Part shown: piece after piece, positions 8,522 through 17,160 of the stretch
How positions within the stretch are numbered: position 1 is the first letter of the stretch
Layout: every line of letters begins with the position of its first letter
Origin: Steroidobacteraceae bacterium
GTDB taxonomy: Bacteria; Pseudomonadota; Gammaproteobacteria; Steroidobacterales; Steroidobacteraceae
DNA: 64,000 nucleotides
Reading direction: 5' to 3'
Assembly: GCA_027531255.1 (NCBI GenBank)
Contig: JAPZRU010000002.1
Coordinates: 310,001-374,000 of the forward strand
The notes under the pieces: generated by a model
The model's input: the letters and a program-made list of their open reading frames with translations, nothing else
Databases searched by the model: none
What the model was told of the DNA's origin: nothing
Made by a program: the position numbers and the translations under genes

Positions 8522-10660
8522 TCAGGCCGCCTGCGCGCGCTTCGCGAGGCCCGCGTCGTACGCGGCGAAGGAGCCGCCCTCCTGCGCGAGCTTCGCGAGC
8601 AGCGGCGCGGGCTGCCAGAAGCCCGGGTCGCCGTACGGATTGCGCGCGAGATCGCGCATGCGCAGCACGACCTGGTACGGCCCGACCTCGTCCGCGTAGT
8701 GCATCGGGCCGCCGCGGTAGACCGGGAATCCGTAGCCCATCAGGTACACGATGTCGACGTCGGAGGCGCGCAGCGCGATGCCTTCCTCGAGGATCTTCGC
8801 GCCCTCGTTGACGAGCGCGTAGACGAGCCGGTCGACGATCTCGCGGTCGTCGAGCCTGCGCGGCTTCAGGCCCTTCGACGCGCGGTAGTCCTCGATCATC
8901 TTCGCGACGAACGGCGACGGATACGCGGTGCGATCGCCCGGCCGGTAGTCGTACCAGCCGGCGCCCGCCTTCTGGCCCCAGCGCTTCGCGGCCACCAGCG
9001 GATCCGCGACCTTCGAATAGACGAGGTCCGGCTGCTCCTTCGCGCGGCGCTCGCGGATGTGCGCGCTGATGTCGTTGCCGGCGAGATCGCTCATCCGGAA
9101 CGGGCCCATCATGAAGCCGAACTTCTCGGCGGCCTGGTCCACCTGCTCCGGGCTCGCGCCCTCGTCCAGCATGAACAGCGCCTGGCGCGAGTACTGCTCG
9201 ATCATCCGGTTGCCGATGAAGCCGTCGCAGACGCCGGAGACGACGCCGGTCTTCCGGAGCTTCCTGGCCAGCGCGATCGTGCTCGCGAGCACCTCCTTCG
9301 ACGTGGCCTTCCCGCGCACCACTTCGAGCAGCCTCATCACGTTCGCGGGGCTGAAGAAGTGCATGCCGATCACGTCGGCCGGGCGCTTCGTGAACGCGGC
9401 GATCCGGTCGAGGTCGAGCGTCGAGGTGTTGGAGGCGAGGATCGCGCCGGGCTTCATCACGCGGTCGAGCGTGCCGAACACCTTCTCCTTGACGCCGAGC
9501 TCCTCGAACACGGCCTCGACGACCACGTCGCACTGCGCGAGGTCCTCGTACTTCAGCGTCGGCGTCAGCAGCCCGGCCTTCTCGAGCGCCTGACCGGGCT
9601 TCAGGCGGCCCTTCTTCACCTGCCCTTCGAAGTAGTCGCGCACGCGGGCGACGCCGGCGTCGAGCGCCTCCTGCTTCACCTCCAGCAGGTGCACCGGGAT
9701 GCCGGCGTTCATGAAGGTGATCGCGATGCCGGAGCCCATCGTCCCGGCGCCGATCACCGCGCAGGAGCGGATCTCGCGCGTCGGAGTGCTCTCCGGCACG
9801 TCGGGGATCTTCTGGGTCGCGCGCTCGGCGAAGAACGCGTGGCGCAGCGCCGAAGAGACCGGCGACAGCAGCAGCTCCGCGAACAGCTGCTTCTCGACCG
9901 CGAGGCCCTCCTCGAAGCGCCTGGTTGCGGCGGCCTGCACGGCGTCGAGGATCCTGAGCGGTGCGGGGTAGGCCGCGAACGCGGTCTTCGCGGCGTTGCG
10001 CGCGAAGCCGAGCAGGCCCTCGAGGTTCGGCTCGCGGACGCGGATGTCGCGCGCCTTCGGCATCCTGCCGGCCTGCGCCGCCGGCAGCGCCTGCGCGGTC
10101 GCGAACTCGACCGCGGCCTTCACGACGTCGCCGGCGACGAGTGCGCTGACGAGCGGGCTACCCGCGAACAGCCTGGCCGGCAGAGGCTCCCCGCCGAGCA
10201 TCACGTTCAGCGCGCCCTCGACGCCGATCAGGCGCGGCAGCCGCTGCGTGCCGCCGGCGCCCGGCAGCAGCCCGAGCTTCACCTCGGGCAGGCCGAGCTT
10301 CGCGTTCTCGCTCACCACGCGGAAGTGGCAGCTCATCGCGAACTCGAGGCCGCCGCCGAGGCAGTTGCCGTCGATCGCGGCGACCACCGGCTTCGGGCTG
10401 GCCTCGAACGCGGCGTTGAGGTCGTGGAGGTTCGGCGCCTTCACCATCAGCGGCGTGCCGAACTCCTTGATGTCGGCGCCCGCGGAGAACAGGCCGTGCC
10501 GGCCGACGACGACCACCGCCTCGACCGCGGGATCGTCGAGCGCGGCCTGCAGCGCCTGCACGAGGCCGGCACGCGTGGCGAAGCCGAGGCTGTTGACCGG
10601 CGGCTCGCCGAACGCGAGTACCGCCACCGCGCCTTCGCGCGTGGACGTGACTGGAGTCAT
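8522..10660 (-). CDS. fadJ: 3-hydroxyacyl-CoA dehydrogenase / enoyl-CoA hydratase, FadJ/FadB-like
   Basis: 712 residues. Residues 1-180 are a crotonase fold ([13 protein letters not shown] and [18 protein letters not shown] carry the oxyanion-hole glycines and the hydratase glutamates). A linker leads to the NAD-binding domain starting near residue 299 with the Rossmann motif [11 protein letters not shown], followed by the two C-terminal dehydrogenase domains containing the HFFSPANVM motif and [12 protein letters not shown]. It performs hydration and NAD+-dependent oxidation in beta-oxidation. First gene of a two-gene operon with fadA. The start at 10660 has a GGAAGGTTCC-type upstream sequence that is only a fair ribosome site. 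FadJ versus FadB cannot be decided by eye. Confidence 0.92.
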   Translation of the reverse strand: MTPVTSTREGAVAVLAFGEPPVNSLGFATRAGLVQALQAALDDPAVEAVVVVGRHGLFSAGADIKEFGTPLMVKAPNLHDLNAAFEASPKPVVAAIDGNCLGGGLEFAMSCHFRVVSENAKLGLPEVKLGLLPGAGGTQRLPRLIGVEGALNVMLGGEPLPARLFAGSPLVSALVAGDVVKAAVEFATAQALPAAQAGRMPKARDIRVREPNLEGLLGFARNAAKTAFAAYPAPLRILDAVQAAATRRFEEGLAVEKQLFAELLLSPVSSALRHAFFAERATQKIPDVPESTPTREIRSCAVIGAGTMGSGIAITFMNAGIPVHLLEVKQEALDAGVARVRDYFEGQVKKGRLKPGQALEKAGLLTPTLKYEDLAQCDVVVEAVFEELGVKEKVFGTLDRVMKPGAILASNTSTLDLDRIAAFTKRPADVIGMHFFSPANVMRLLEVVRGKATSKEVLASTIALARKLRKTGVVSGVCDGFIGNRMIEQYSRQALFMLDEGASPEQVDQAAEKFGFMMGPFRMSDLAGNDISAHIRERRAKEQPDLVYSKVADPLVAAKRWGQKAGAGWYDYRPGDRTAYPSPFVAKMIEDYRASKGLKPRRLDDREIVDRLVYALVNEGAKILEEGIALRASDVDIVYLMGYGFPVYRGGPMHYADEVGPYQVVLRMRDLARNPYGDPGFWQPAPLLAKLAQEGGSFAAYDAGLAKRAQAA

Positions 10661-10852
10661 CGCGGAACCTTCCGTTGGAGTGCGTCGCGGGACGTTGATT
10701 ATGGCAGGACGGCCCCTGGGACGCGTCCGCGGGGCCCGGCTTGTGCGGCACCGGGCAACGTGCTCCGGTGTGGGCCGGGATGCCCGGTCGCGGCATCGCC
10801 GTTGCCATTGGTTTCACTTGCAACTAACCTTGCGGTCCGCCGGAGATCCATC
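10661..10852. promoter_or_regulatory. Divergent intergenic region fadJ / hmgA
   Basis: 192 bases between two divergent catabolic operons. On the plus strand TTGCCA (10802-10807) and TAACCT (10825-10830) are spaced 17 bases apart and could form the hmgA promoter; the related words TTGCAA and TTGCGG (10819-10836) lie across it. CGGAG before ATG serves as ribosome site. I found no clear FadR/PsrA-type palindrome for the fad operon. Confidence 0.35.
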
Positions 10853-12049
10853 ATGAAGCGCTACATCCAGTACCCCCGCGTCGCGGGGCTAGCGAGCCGC
10901 CAGGCCCACGCGGACCTGCCGCCGGGCACCTACGAGCGCGAGATGAGCAAGGAAGGCTTCTTCGGGCCGGCGGCGTTCTTCCACCACCGGCATCCGCCCA
11001 CCGGCTGGGCCAGCTTCGAGGGCCCGCTGCGTCCGCACGCCTTCGACCTGACGAAGCTCGCGGGCGCTCCCGCCGCCGCACCCGGCGCCGCGGTCGTCGC
11101 CCCGGAATGCTCGCCGTGGGCCGCGCACGAGGCGCTGCACAATTCGCACTGCCGCGTGCGCTGGTGGCGGCTGCCGCGGTCGATGGACCACCTGGCGCGC
11201 AACGCCGACGGCGACGAATTGCTGTTCGTGCACGCCGGCCGTGCCGAGCTGTACTGCGACTTCGGGCACCTGGCCGTCGAGGCGGGCGACTACGTCGTGC
11301 TGCCGCGCGGCACGCTGTGGCGGCTCGAATGCGAGGCGCCGGTCGCCGCGCTGCTGATCGAAGCGACGAACTCGACGTACCTGCTGCCCGACAAGGGGCT
11401 GGTCGGCAACCACGCGATCTTCGACCCGGCGCTGCTCGACGTGCCCGCGATCGACGAGGCGTTCCGCGCGCAGGCCGAACTCGCGGCGCCGGCCGGGGCG
11501 GACCCGGGCGCAGGCTGGAAGGTGCTCGTGAAGCGTCGGGGCCAGCTGTCGGCCGCGACCTACCCGTTCAACCCGCTCGACGCGGTGGGCTGGCACGGCG
11601 ACCTCTGCGTCTGCCGCATCAACGTGCGCGACATCCGCCCACTGATGAGCCACCGATACCACCTGCCGCCGTCGGCGCACACCACCTTCGTGGCGGACCG
11701 CTTCGTGGTCTGCACCTTCGTGCCGCGTCCGTTCGAGACCGACCCGGGCGCGATCAAGGTGCCGTTCTTCCACAACAACGACGACTACGACGAGGTCATC
11801 TTCTACCACGCGGGCGACTTCTTCTCGCGCGACAACATCCATCCGGGCATGGTCACCTTCCACCCGGCCGGCTTCACGCACGGCCCGCATCCGAAGGCGC
11901 TCACGCGGATGCTGGTGCAGACGAAGCCCGCGACGGACGAGTACGCGGTGATGATCGACACGCGCGACGCGCTCGAGATCGCGCCCGCGGCGGCTTCGGT
12001 CGAGTGGCACGGCTACGTGGACAGCTGGCGCGGCAAGCCGGGTAGCTGA
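10853..12049 (+). CDS. hmgA: Homogentisate 1,2-dioxygenase
   Basis: 398 residues from ATG 10853 with CGGAG upstream; the reading frame is open for a further 2.7 kb upstream but that is antisense to fadJ/fadA. The C-terminal cupin half carries the expected iron ligands: His307 in FFHNND, Glu314 in DYDEVIFYHAG and His343/His346 in FTHGPHP. The short (about 390-residue) form of the enzyme is common in several bacterial groups. It opens the ring of homogentisate to maleylacetoacetate in tyrosine/phenylalanine breakdown. The fumarylacetoacetase-family gene follows after 57 bases, giving the last step. No maleylacetoacetate isomerase is seen in the window. Confidence 0.92.
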   Translation: MKRYIQYPRVAGLASRQAHADLPPGTYEREMSKEGFFGPAAFFHHRHPPTGWASFEGPLRPHAFDLTKLAGAPAAAPGAAVVAPECSPWAAHEALHNSHCRVRWWRLPRSMDHLARNADGDELLFVHAGRAELYCDFGHLAVEAGDYVVLPRGTLWRLECEAPVAALLIEATNSTYLLPDKGLVGNHAIFDPALLDVPAIDEAFRAQAELAAPAGADPGAGWKVLVKRRGQLSAATYPFNPLDAVGWHGDLCVCRINVRDIRPLMSHRYHLPPSAHTTFVADRFVVCTFVPRPFETDPGAIKVPFFHNNDDYDEVIFYHAGDFFSRDNIHPGMVTFHPAGFTHGPHPKALTRMLVQTKPATDEYAVMIDTRDALEIAPAAASVEWHGYVDSWRGKPGS

Positions 12050-12106
12050 GCGCGACGCGCTGCGACGCCGCGCACCGCGCCGACCGCCGACACTGACGGG
12101 GGATCC

Positions 12107-13096
12107 ATGAAACTCGCGAGCCTGAGAGGCGGACGCGACGGCCGGCTGGTCGTCGTCGACTCCGCGTTGAGCCACTGCGTGCCGGCCGGCGGCATCGCGC
12201 CGACGCTGCAGGACGCGCTGGACGACTGGGCGCGCCTGGCGCCGCGCCTGCACGACCTCTACGTCGCGCTCGAGGCGCACCAGTCCAAGGAAGCGCGCCC
12301 GTTCGACCCGCGCGAGTGCGCGGCGCCCCTGCCGCGCGCCTTCCACTGGGTCGACGGCTCGGCCTACGTGAACCACGTGGAACTGGTGCGCAAGGCGCGC
12401 GGCGCCGAGATGCCGCCGTCGTTCTGGACCGACCCGCTCGTCTACCAGGGCGGCTCCGACGACTTCCTGGGGCCCACCGACGATGCGCCGTTCGGGTCCG
12501 AGGACTGGGGCATCGACCTGGAAGCCGAGGTCGCGGTGATCGTCGGCGACGTGCCGATGGGTTCGACGCCGGACGACGTGCGCCGGCGCGGCGACATCAA
12601 GCTCGTGATGCTGGTGAACGACTGGTCGCTCAGGAACCTGATCCCGGGCGAGCTGGCGAAGGGTTTCGGGTTCTACCAGTCGAAGCCCGCGACCGCGTTC
12701 TCGCCGGTGGCGGTGACCCCGGAAGAACTCGGGGACGCGTGGGACGGCGGCAAGCTGTGCCTGCCGCTGCACAGCTGGATCAACGGCGAGAAGTTCGGCG
12801 CCCCGGAGGCCGGCGTCGACATGACCTTCGACTTCCCCGTGCTGGTGGCGCACTGCGCCAGGACGCGCAACCTCCGCGCGGGCACGATCGTGGGCAGCGG
12901 CACCGTGTCGAACTACGACCGCGCGAAGGGCTCGAGCTGTCTGGCCGAGAAGCGCATGCTCGAGCAGATCGAGCACGGCGCGCCGCGGACGCCGTTCATG
13001 AAGTTCGGCGACCGCGTGCGCATCGAGATGCTCGACGCGCGCGGCCGCTCGATCTTCGGTGCGATCGACCAGCAGGTCGCCAGGAACTACCGCTGA
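12107..13096 (+). CDS. Fumarylacetoacetate hydrolase family protein
   Basis: 329 residues with GGGGGATCC before ATG. The FAH fold is recognisable from YVNHVELVRKARG, the metal-binding acidic stretch GIDLEAEVAVIVGD (near residue 145), LVMLVNDWSLRNL and the glycine-rich end GTIVGSGTVSN. In this position it should split fumarylacetoacetate into fumarate and acetoacetate. Together with hmgA it forms a two-gene homogentisate operon, closed by a GC-rich hairpin 60 bases after the stop. Confidence 0.92.
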   Translation: MKLASLRGGRDGRLVVVDSALSHCVPAGGIAPTLQDALDDWARLAPRLHDLYVALEAHQSKEARPFDPRECAAPLPRAFHWVDGSAYVNHVELVRKARGAEMPPSFWTDPLVYQGGSDDFLGPTDDAPFGSEDWGIDLEAEVAVIVGDVPMGSTPDDVRRRGDIKLVMLVNDWSLRNLIPGELAKGFGFYQSKPATAFSPVAVTPEELGDAWDGGKLCLPLHSWINGEKFGAPEAGVDMTFDFPVLVAHCARTRNLRAGTIVGSGTVSNYDRAKGSSCLAEKRMLEQIEHGAPRTPFMKFGDRVRIEMLDARGRSIFGAIDQQVARNYR

Positions 13097-13157
13097 CCGC
13101 GGAACGCCTGCGGTCGCACGCGCCGTTTCGCGCGTTCCCGCCACGACCCTCGAGAGG

Positions 13158-13179
13158 CTGCCCGGGCACCGCCGGGCAG
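13158..13179 (+). terminator. GC-rich hairpin downstream of the homogentisate operon
   Basis: Arms CTGCCCGG (13158-13165) and CCGGGCAG (13172-13179) pair perfectly around a 6-base loop. No T-run follows. Its place after the operon suggests termination. Confidence 0.4.
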
Positions 13180-13256
13180 GCTTGGGACCGGTGCCGGCAA
13201 CCCCACGATCCCACGAGCCTTGCCGTTGCCTCGTGCAGCCGGTAACGCGCCGGAGC

Positions 13257-13272
13257 CTGTATACCCATACAG
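13257..13272. promoter_or_regulatory. LexA (SOS) box
   Basis: CTGTATACCCATACAG: perfect 6-base arms CTGTAT/ATACAG around ACCC, fitting CTG-N10-CAG and differing from the E. coli LexA consensus only in the central bases. It is nested in a wider dyad, GGAGC (13252-13256) and GCTCC (13275-13279). The nearest downstream start is the remnant at 13291; the next intact gene is the creatininase-family gene at 13453. Confidence 0.7.
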
Positions 13273-13290
13273 ACGCTCCAGTGTAACTGC

Positions 13291-13332
13291 GTGGACATCC
13301 GAGCCAGGCTCGCGATCCTCGCCGATGCCGCC
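13291..13332 (+). pseudogene. Remnant start of an SOS-type radical-SAM repair gene
   Basis: GTG at 13291, 19 bases after the LexA box, reads VDIRARLAILADAA. This resembles the N-terminus I remember for the LexA-regulated radical-SAM proteins linked to UdgX-type uracil-DNA glycosylase, which continue with KYDASCASSG. Here the frame instead runs into a tandem repeat and then low-complexity sequence, so the rest of the gene is gone. The assignment rests on a short match plus the SOS box and is tentative. Confidence 0.45.
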
Positions 13333-13356
13333 GATGCCGCCGACGCCGCCGATGCC
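13321..13356 (+). repeat. Four tandem 9-base units
   Basis: GCCGATGCC is repeated four times (third copy GCCGACGCC), encoding an Asp-Ala-Ala run at the broken end of the SOS-gene remnant. It looks like slippage. Confidence 0.7.
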
Positions 13357-13452
13357 GCGCGAACTCGTGCAGCTGCCCGAGGCCGCCCGTGTCGACACGG
13401 CCGACCCGCCGCCGCGCCCAGACTCGCCGGGACCCTGCAGTACACTCGGCGG
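13333..13452. other. Rest of the gap before the creatininase gene
   Basis: Together with the hairpin, LexA box and gene remnant above, this completes a 356-base gap (13097-13452). It holds only GC-rich sequence that stays open in the frame of the creatininase gene but shows no domain. CTCGGCGG just before 13453 is the only ribosome-site-like word. Confidence 0.4.
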
Positions 13453-14265
13453 GTGAACCACGCCGCTGCCGCGCCCGGCTCCTACTGGGCGGATGCCACT
13501 TCGCCCGAACTCGCGGCGCTCGACCCGGAGCGCACCGTGGTGCTGCTGCCCGTGGCCGCGATCGAGCAGCACGGCCCGCACCTGCCGCTGGCGACCGACG
13601 CGCTGATCGCCGAGTCCCTGGTCGGGCACGCGGTCGCGACTCCGCGGGCGCAAGCGCGCGTGCTCGCACTGCCACCACTGCCCGTCGGGCACAGCCCGGA
13701 ACACGAGCGTTTTCCCGGCACGCTGTCGCTGGACGTGACTACGCTGCTCGCGCTCTGGAGCGCGGTTGCGCAGGGCGTCGCGCGCTCCGGCGCGCGCAAG
13801 CTCGTGCTCGTCAATGCTCATGGCGGTCAGCGCGGCCTCGTCGACCTCGCCGCGGTGCAGTGGCGCGCCACGCTCGGACTGCTCGTCGTCCGCGCGAGCT
13901 GGTTCGATTTCGGGATGCCGGAAGGGCTGTTCGCGGCCGACGAACTGGCGCACGGCCTCCACGGCGGCGAGATCGAGACGTCGCTGCTGCTGCACCTGCG
14001 CCCGGATCTCGTGCGACGGGAACACACGCAGGATTTCCGGGGCCGCACGCACGACCGAGCCGGCCACTTGCTCGGCCCCGAGCGGCCCCTCGGCTACGGA
14101 TGGCTCGCGGGCGACCTGCACCCGGCCGGCGTCGTGGGCAACGCGGCCGCGGCGGACGCGGAACGCGGCCGACGCCTGCACGCCCACCTTGCCGGGCGAC
14201 TCGACGCGCTGATCGACGAGCTCGCCGCGACGCCGGTGGCCGCGCTGCTCGCGCCGGACGCCTGA
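13453..14265 (+). CDS. Creatininase family amidohydrolase
   Basis: 270 residues from GTG 13453; the open frame continues back to 13291 through the repeat, which I judge non-native. The family metal site is visible: Glu38, His40, His43 and Asp49 in AAIEQHGPHLPLATDA, then NAHGGQRG (near residue 119) and HGGEIETSLLL (near residue 175). Relatives include creatininase, the mycofactocin protein MftE and the archaeal deformylase ArfB, which removes formyl from the GTP-derived pyrimidine FAPy. It sits next to a GTP cyclohydrolase II and a RibD reductase domain (converging, 85 bases apart), so a role on a GTP-derived amide is attractive but unproven. The upstream LexA box may now influence it. Confidence 0.85.
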   Translation: MNHAAAAPGSYWADATSPELAALDPERTVVLLPVAAIEQHGPHLPLATDALIAESLVGHAVATPRAQARVLALPPLPVGHSPEHERFPGTLSLDVTTLLALWSAVAQGVARSGARKLVLVNAHGGQRGLVDLAAVQWRATLGLLVVRASWFDFGMPEGLFAADELAHGLHGGEIETSLLLHLRPDLVRREHTQDFRGRTHDRAGHLLGPERPLGYGWLAGDLHPAGVVGNAAAADAERGRRLHAHLAGRLDALIDELAATPVAALLAPDA

Positions 14266-14350
14266 AGGCTCGACCGGACAGCGCTCTTCGCTGCGACCAC
14301 TCGACGCGTCGCGACCGTTCGCGATCCGCACGCGCCGCGCGACGCGCCGC

Positions 14351-15475
14351 TCACTCCGGATCGGGGGTGAAGTGGCCTGCCCGTTCGCGCCGCACCTGGA
14401 GGTAGCGCTCGTTGTGGGGCGTGACCGCGCCGGCGAGCGTGCGGAAGCCCGCGACCTCGATGCCCGCGCCCGCCAGCGCGTCGATCTTGCGCGGGTTGTT
14501 CGTGTGCAGCCGGACCCGTGCGACGCCGAGTTCGCTCAGCATCCGCGCCGCGACCTCGTAGCAACGCTCGTCGCCCGCGAACCCGAGATGCCGGTCGGCC
14601 TCGATCGTGTCGAGCCCCGCGTCGTCCTGCAGCCGGTACGCGCGCAGCTTGTTGGCGAGCCCGATGCCGCGCCCTTCCTGCGCGATGTACAGCAGCACGC
14701 CGCCCCCGAGCTCCGCGAAGCGCCGCACGGCGCCACGCAGCTGGTCGCCGCAGTCGCAGCGCAGGCTGCCGAACAGGTCGCCGGTCAGGCACGCCGAGTG
14801 CACGCGCGTCTCGACGACGGCCTCGAACGGCGGGTCGCCGACCAGCACCGCGACGTGCTCGACGGCGTCGCGCAGGTCGCGGAACAGCACCATGCGCGCG
14901 TCGGGCGTGGCCGCGAGCGGCACCCGCGCCTCGCCCACGCGTTCGAGCGCGATCGCATGCGGGGCGTCGAGCGCCGCGAGCGCCGCGAGGTCGAACGCGA
15001 GCACGCCCGCGGAAGCGGAGCGGGACGCGGGCGCGAACACCACCGTAGGCAGCAGCCGGGCGTGCTTCGCAAGCGCCACGGCTTCGGCGTCGCCCGACAC
15101 CGGCGACACGAGCCTGGCGCCGCGGGCGATCTCCGGCGCGCGCGCGTCGGTCGTCGCAGCCGACCCGAGGCCCGCGAGCGCGCGCAGGTCGTCGAGCGTG
15201 ACGTCGACCGGCAGGCACGCCGCCACGACGGGTCCTTCCGCCACCCATCCGAGCGCACGCGCGCGTTCCGCGGTGGTCGCGAGCCGCAGGCCGTCGGGCG
15301 CGCCCGCGACGAGCACGGCGAGGGCGGACGCGCGCAACGTGTCCACCGCGGCGACGAGCTGCAGGGAACCCGGGGCGCCGCCCACGATCGGACGACCGGC
15401 GCGCCACTCGGCGCGCGCGCGATCGAGATCCAGCAGCCGGGGATCGCCGAACGGATGAGGAAGCGGCTCGCGCAT
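14351..15475 (-). CDS. ribA: GTP cyclohydrolase II with an unusual N-terminal domain
   Basis: 374 residues from ATG 15475 (AGGA upstream); an earlier start at 15517 would overlap the divergent gene. The C-terminal 200 residues are a full cyclohydrolase II domain: zinc ligands in ACLTGDLFGSLRCDCGDQL with the C-x10-C-x-C spacing, GGVLLYIAQEGRGIGL with the catalytic Tyr, and LHTNNPRKIDAL. The first 170 residues are not the dihydroxybutanone-phosphate synthase domain found in RibBA; they carry none of its acidic signature and I do not recognise them. The enzyme should open GTP to the 2,5-diamino ribosylaminopyrimidinone with loss of formate. Divergent from, and 40 bases from, the RibD reductase domain gene, so they probably share a control region. 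Confidence 0.85.
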   Translation of the reverse strand: MREPLPHPFGDPRLLDLDRARAEWRAGRPIVGGAPGSLQLVAAVDTLRASALAVLVAGAPDGLRLATTAERARALGWVAEGPVVAACLPVDVTLDDLRALAGLGSAATTDARAPEIARGARLVSPVSGDAEAVALAKHARLLPTVVFAPASRSASAGVLAFDLAALAALDAPHAIALERVGEARVPLAATPDARMVLFRDLRDAVEHVAVLVGDPPFEAVVETRVHSACLTGDLFGSLRCDCGDQLRGAVRRFAELGGGVLLYIAQEGRGIGLANKLRAYRLQDDAGLDTIEADRHLGFAGDERCYEVAARMLSELGVARVRLHTNNPRKIDALAGAGIEVAGFRTLAGAVTPHNERYLQVRRERAGHFTPDPE

Positions 15476-15515
15476 CGCGCGGATCCTGTGACGAGGGCCG
15501 GAGTAGGATAACGGC

Positions 15516-16271
15516 ATGCACGGCGCCGAACTCGACGAACTCTACGGTTCACTGCGGGACGCGCCGCAGGCGCCGGTCGCGATCGGGCATCTCGGCCAGA
15601 GCCTCGACGGCTTCATCGCGACGCCCGCGGGAGACTCGCGCTACGTCAACGGCCGTGGGAACCTGCTCCACCTGCACCGCATGCGCGCGCTGTGCGACGC
15701 GATCGTCGTGGGCGCAGGCACCGTGGCCGCCGACGACCCGCAGCTCACCACGCGGCTGGTCCCGGGCCCGAACCCGGTGCGCGTCGTCGTGGACCCGGAA
15801 CGGCGGCTCGGCACCGGCTACCGGGTGTTCGCCGACGGTGCCGCGCCGACGCTCCTCGCCTGCCGCGAAGCGCGCGCGCACGACGGCGCCCCGACGCACG
15901 GCGCGGCCGAGCTGCTGCAGGTCCCGGACTCGGCCGGCTGCTTCGACTGGAGCGCACTGCTCGCCCGGCTCCGCGCACGCGGCCTGGCGCGGATCTTCGT
16001 GGAGGGCGGCGGTCGCACCGTCTCCGCGTTGCTGGCGGCCGGGCTGCTGGATCGTCTGCAGATCGCGGTCGCGCCGCTGATCATCGGCGACGGGCGGCCC
16101 GCGATCCGGCTCGCCGCACCGGCGCGGCTCGGCGACTGCCGCCGCCCCCGGCACCGCGTCTACCGTATGGGCGACGACATCCTGTTCGACTGCGACCTCT
16201 CGGGCGCCGGCGAGCCCGGCACGAGCGCCGGCGACGACGCGCACGAACCCCCGCTCGTCCGCGTGCTCTGA
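15516..16271 (+). CDS. RibD C-terminal (reductase) domain protein
   Basis: 251 residues. It has only the dihydrofolate-reductase-like RibD_C domain: GHLGQSLDGFIAT at the start, MRALCDAIVVGAGTVAADDPQLTTR around residue 50 and IFVEGGGRTVSALL for NADPH binding, ending PLIIGDGRP. The zinc deaminase half of bacterial RibD is absent. Alone, such a domain can reduce the ribosyl side chain of the cyclohydrolase II product, as fungal and archaeal reductases do before deamination. Paired with the adjacent cyclohydrolase it would give a diamino-ribitylamino-pyrimidinone rather than riboflavin itself. Converges on the methyltransferase gene with a 25-base gap. Confidence 0.85.
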   Translation: MHGAELDELYGSLRDAPQAPVAIGHLGQSLDGFIATPAGDSRYVNGRGNLLHLHRMRALCDAIVVGAGTVAADDPQLTTRLVPGPNPVRVVVDPERRLGTGYRVFADGAAPTLLACREARAHDGAPTHGAAELLQVPDSAGCFDWSALLARLRARGLARIFVEGGGRTVSALLAAGLLDRLQIAVAPLIIGDGRPAIRLAAPARLGDCRRPRHRVYRMGDDILFDCDLSGAGEPGTSAGDDAHEPPLVRVL

Positions 16272-16296
16272 ACGCGGGGCTGCACCGCGCGCGGCC

Positions 16297-17160
16297 TCAG
16301 GAGTCGCGGCCTCCGGGAATCGCGAGCAGGTCCTCGTGCCCGACGAGCAGCACCGAACGGCCCGCGTCGACGTGCGCGAGCCGACGTTCCAGCCAGCCCT
16401 CGAAGCGCCCGCGCTCGCCGGGCACCGCCTCGATCGCCGCCGCGGCCCAGCCGCGCAGCAGTTCGCGCTGCAGCGCCGCGTCGGCCGCATCGGCGGCGTC
16501 CAGCTGCCAGTCGCTGCGGGCTCGCCGCACGCGGTAGCCGCGCGCGGCGAACGCAGCGGCGGCTCGCACGCAGGCGTCGGGCCCGAGCGCCGGACCGAAA
16601 CCCTTGTCGCGACGCTGGTGCGCGTCGAACGCCGCGTGTGCCGCGGCGTCGTCGGGGTCCGCGGGCGCACACGACCGCCGGCCGTCGTAGTCCAGCACGC
16701 AGAGCGCGATGGCGCCTGCGCGTGCGCAGGCCGACGCGAGCCGGTCGAGCCACGCCGCGGAAACGAGGTCGAGCAGCGCCGAGGCGGTCACGAGGCGCGC
16801 GCCTGCACAGGCGGCTTCCAGCGCGGGACCCGCGAGGTCCGCGCGCTCGACCGTCGCGTGCGCCGGCGCACCCGCGGCATCCACGAGCCCCACGCAGCGC
16901 TCGCGGGCGTGCCGCAGCAGCGCATCGTCGGAATCGACCAGCCGCCAGCGCTGCGGTCCGGGCAGGCGGGGCGCGAGGCGCACCACGTTCGACCCGGTGC
17001 CGCAGGCCAGGTCTGCCGCGAGCCAGGGGCGTACGTGCGGGAACCCGGCGTGAAGCGCCTGCCGAAGCTCGTCCCGCAACGCCGTCTCGAGTTCGAGCGA
17101 GCGCGCCCGGGCATCCGCCGGCGTTCGCAGCGCGAGCCAGCTCGCCTCGAAGCCGCTCAC
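16297..17160 (-). CDS. Class I SAM-dependent methyltransferase
   Basis: 287 residues from a GTG (17160) that overlaps the stop of the glycosyltransferase gene as GTGA, so the two are translationally coupled. Motif I is LAADLACGTGSNVVRLAPRL (about residues 47-66), followed by the acidic VDSDDALL and a motif-IV-like TASALLDLVS. Class I methyltransferase is certain; the acceptor is not. Last gene of a four-gene minus-strand operon (dehydrogenase, PTPS homologue, glycosyltransferase, methyltransferase), which suggests it methylates the product of that operon. Confidence 0.85.
   Translation of the reverse strand: MSGFEASWLALRTPADARARSLELETALRDELRQALHAGFPHVRPWLAADLACGTGSNVVRLAPRLPGPQRWRLVDSDDALLRHARERCVGLVDAAGAPAHATVERADLAGPALEAACAGARLVTASALLDLVSAAWLDRLASACARAGAIALCVLDYDGRRSCAPADPDDAAAHAAFDAHQRRDKGFGPALGPDACVRAAAAFAARGYRVRRARSDWQLDAADAADAALQRELLRGWAAAAIEAVPGERGRFEGWLERRLAHVDAGRSVLLVGHEDLLAIPGGRDS

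Noticed and set aside
8129-10852. N-terminal extension of homogentisate dioxygenase
   Set aside because: Antisense to fadA and fadJ; family start and ribosome site are at 10853.
13291-13452. In-frame N-terminal extension of the creatininase protein
   Set aside because: It consists of a repeat and low-complexity sequence; the family begins after GTG 13453. I treat its first part as an SOS-gene remnant.
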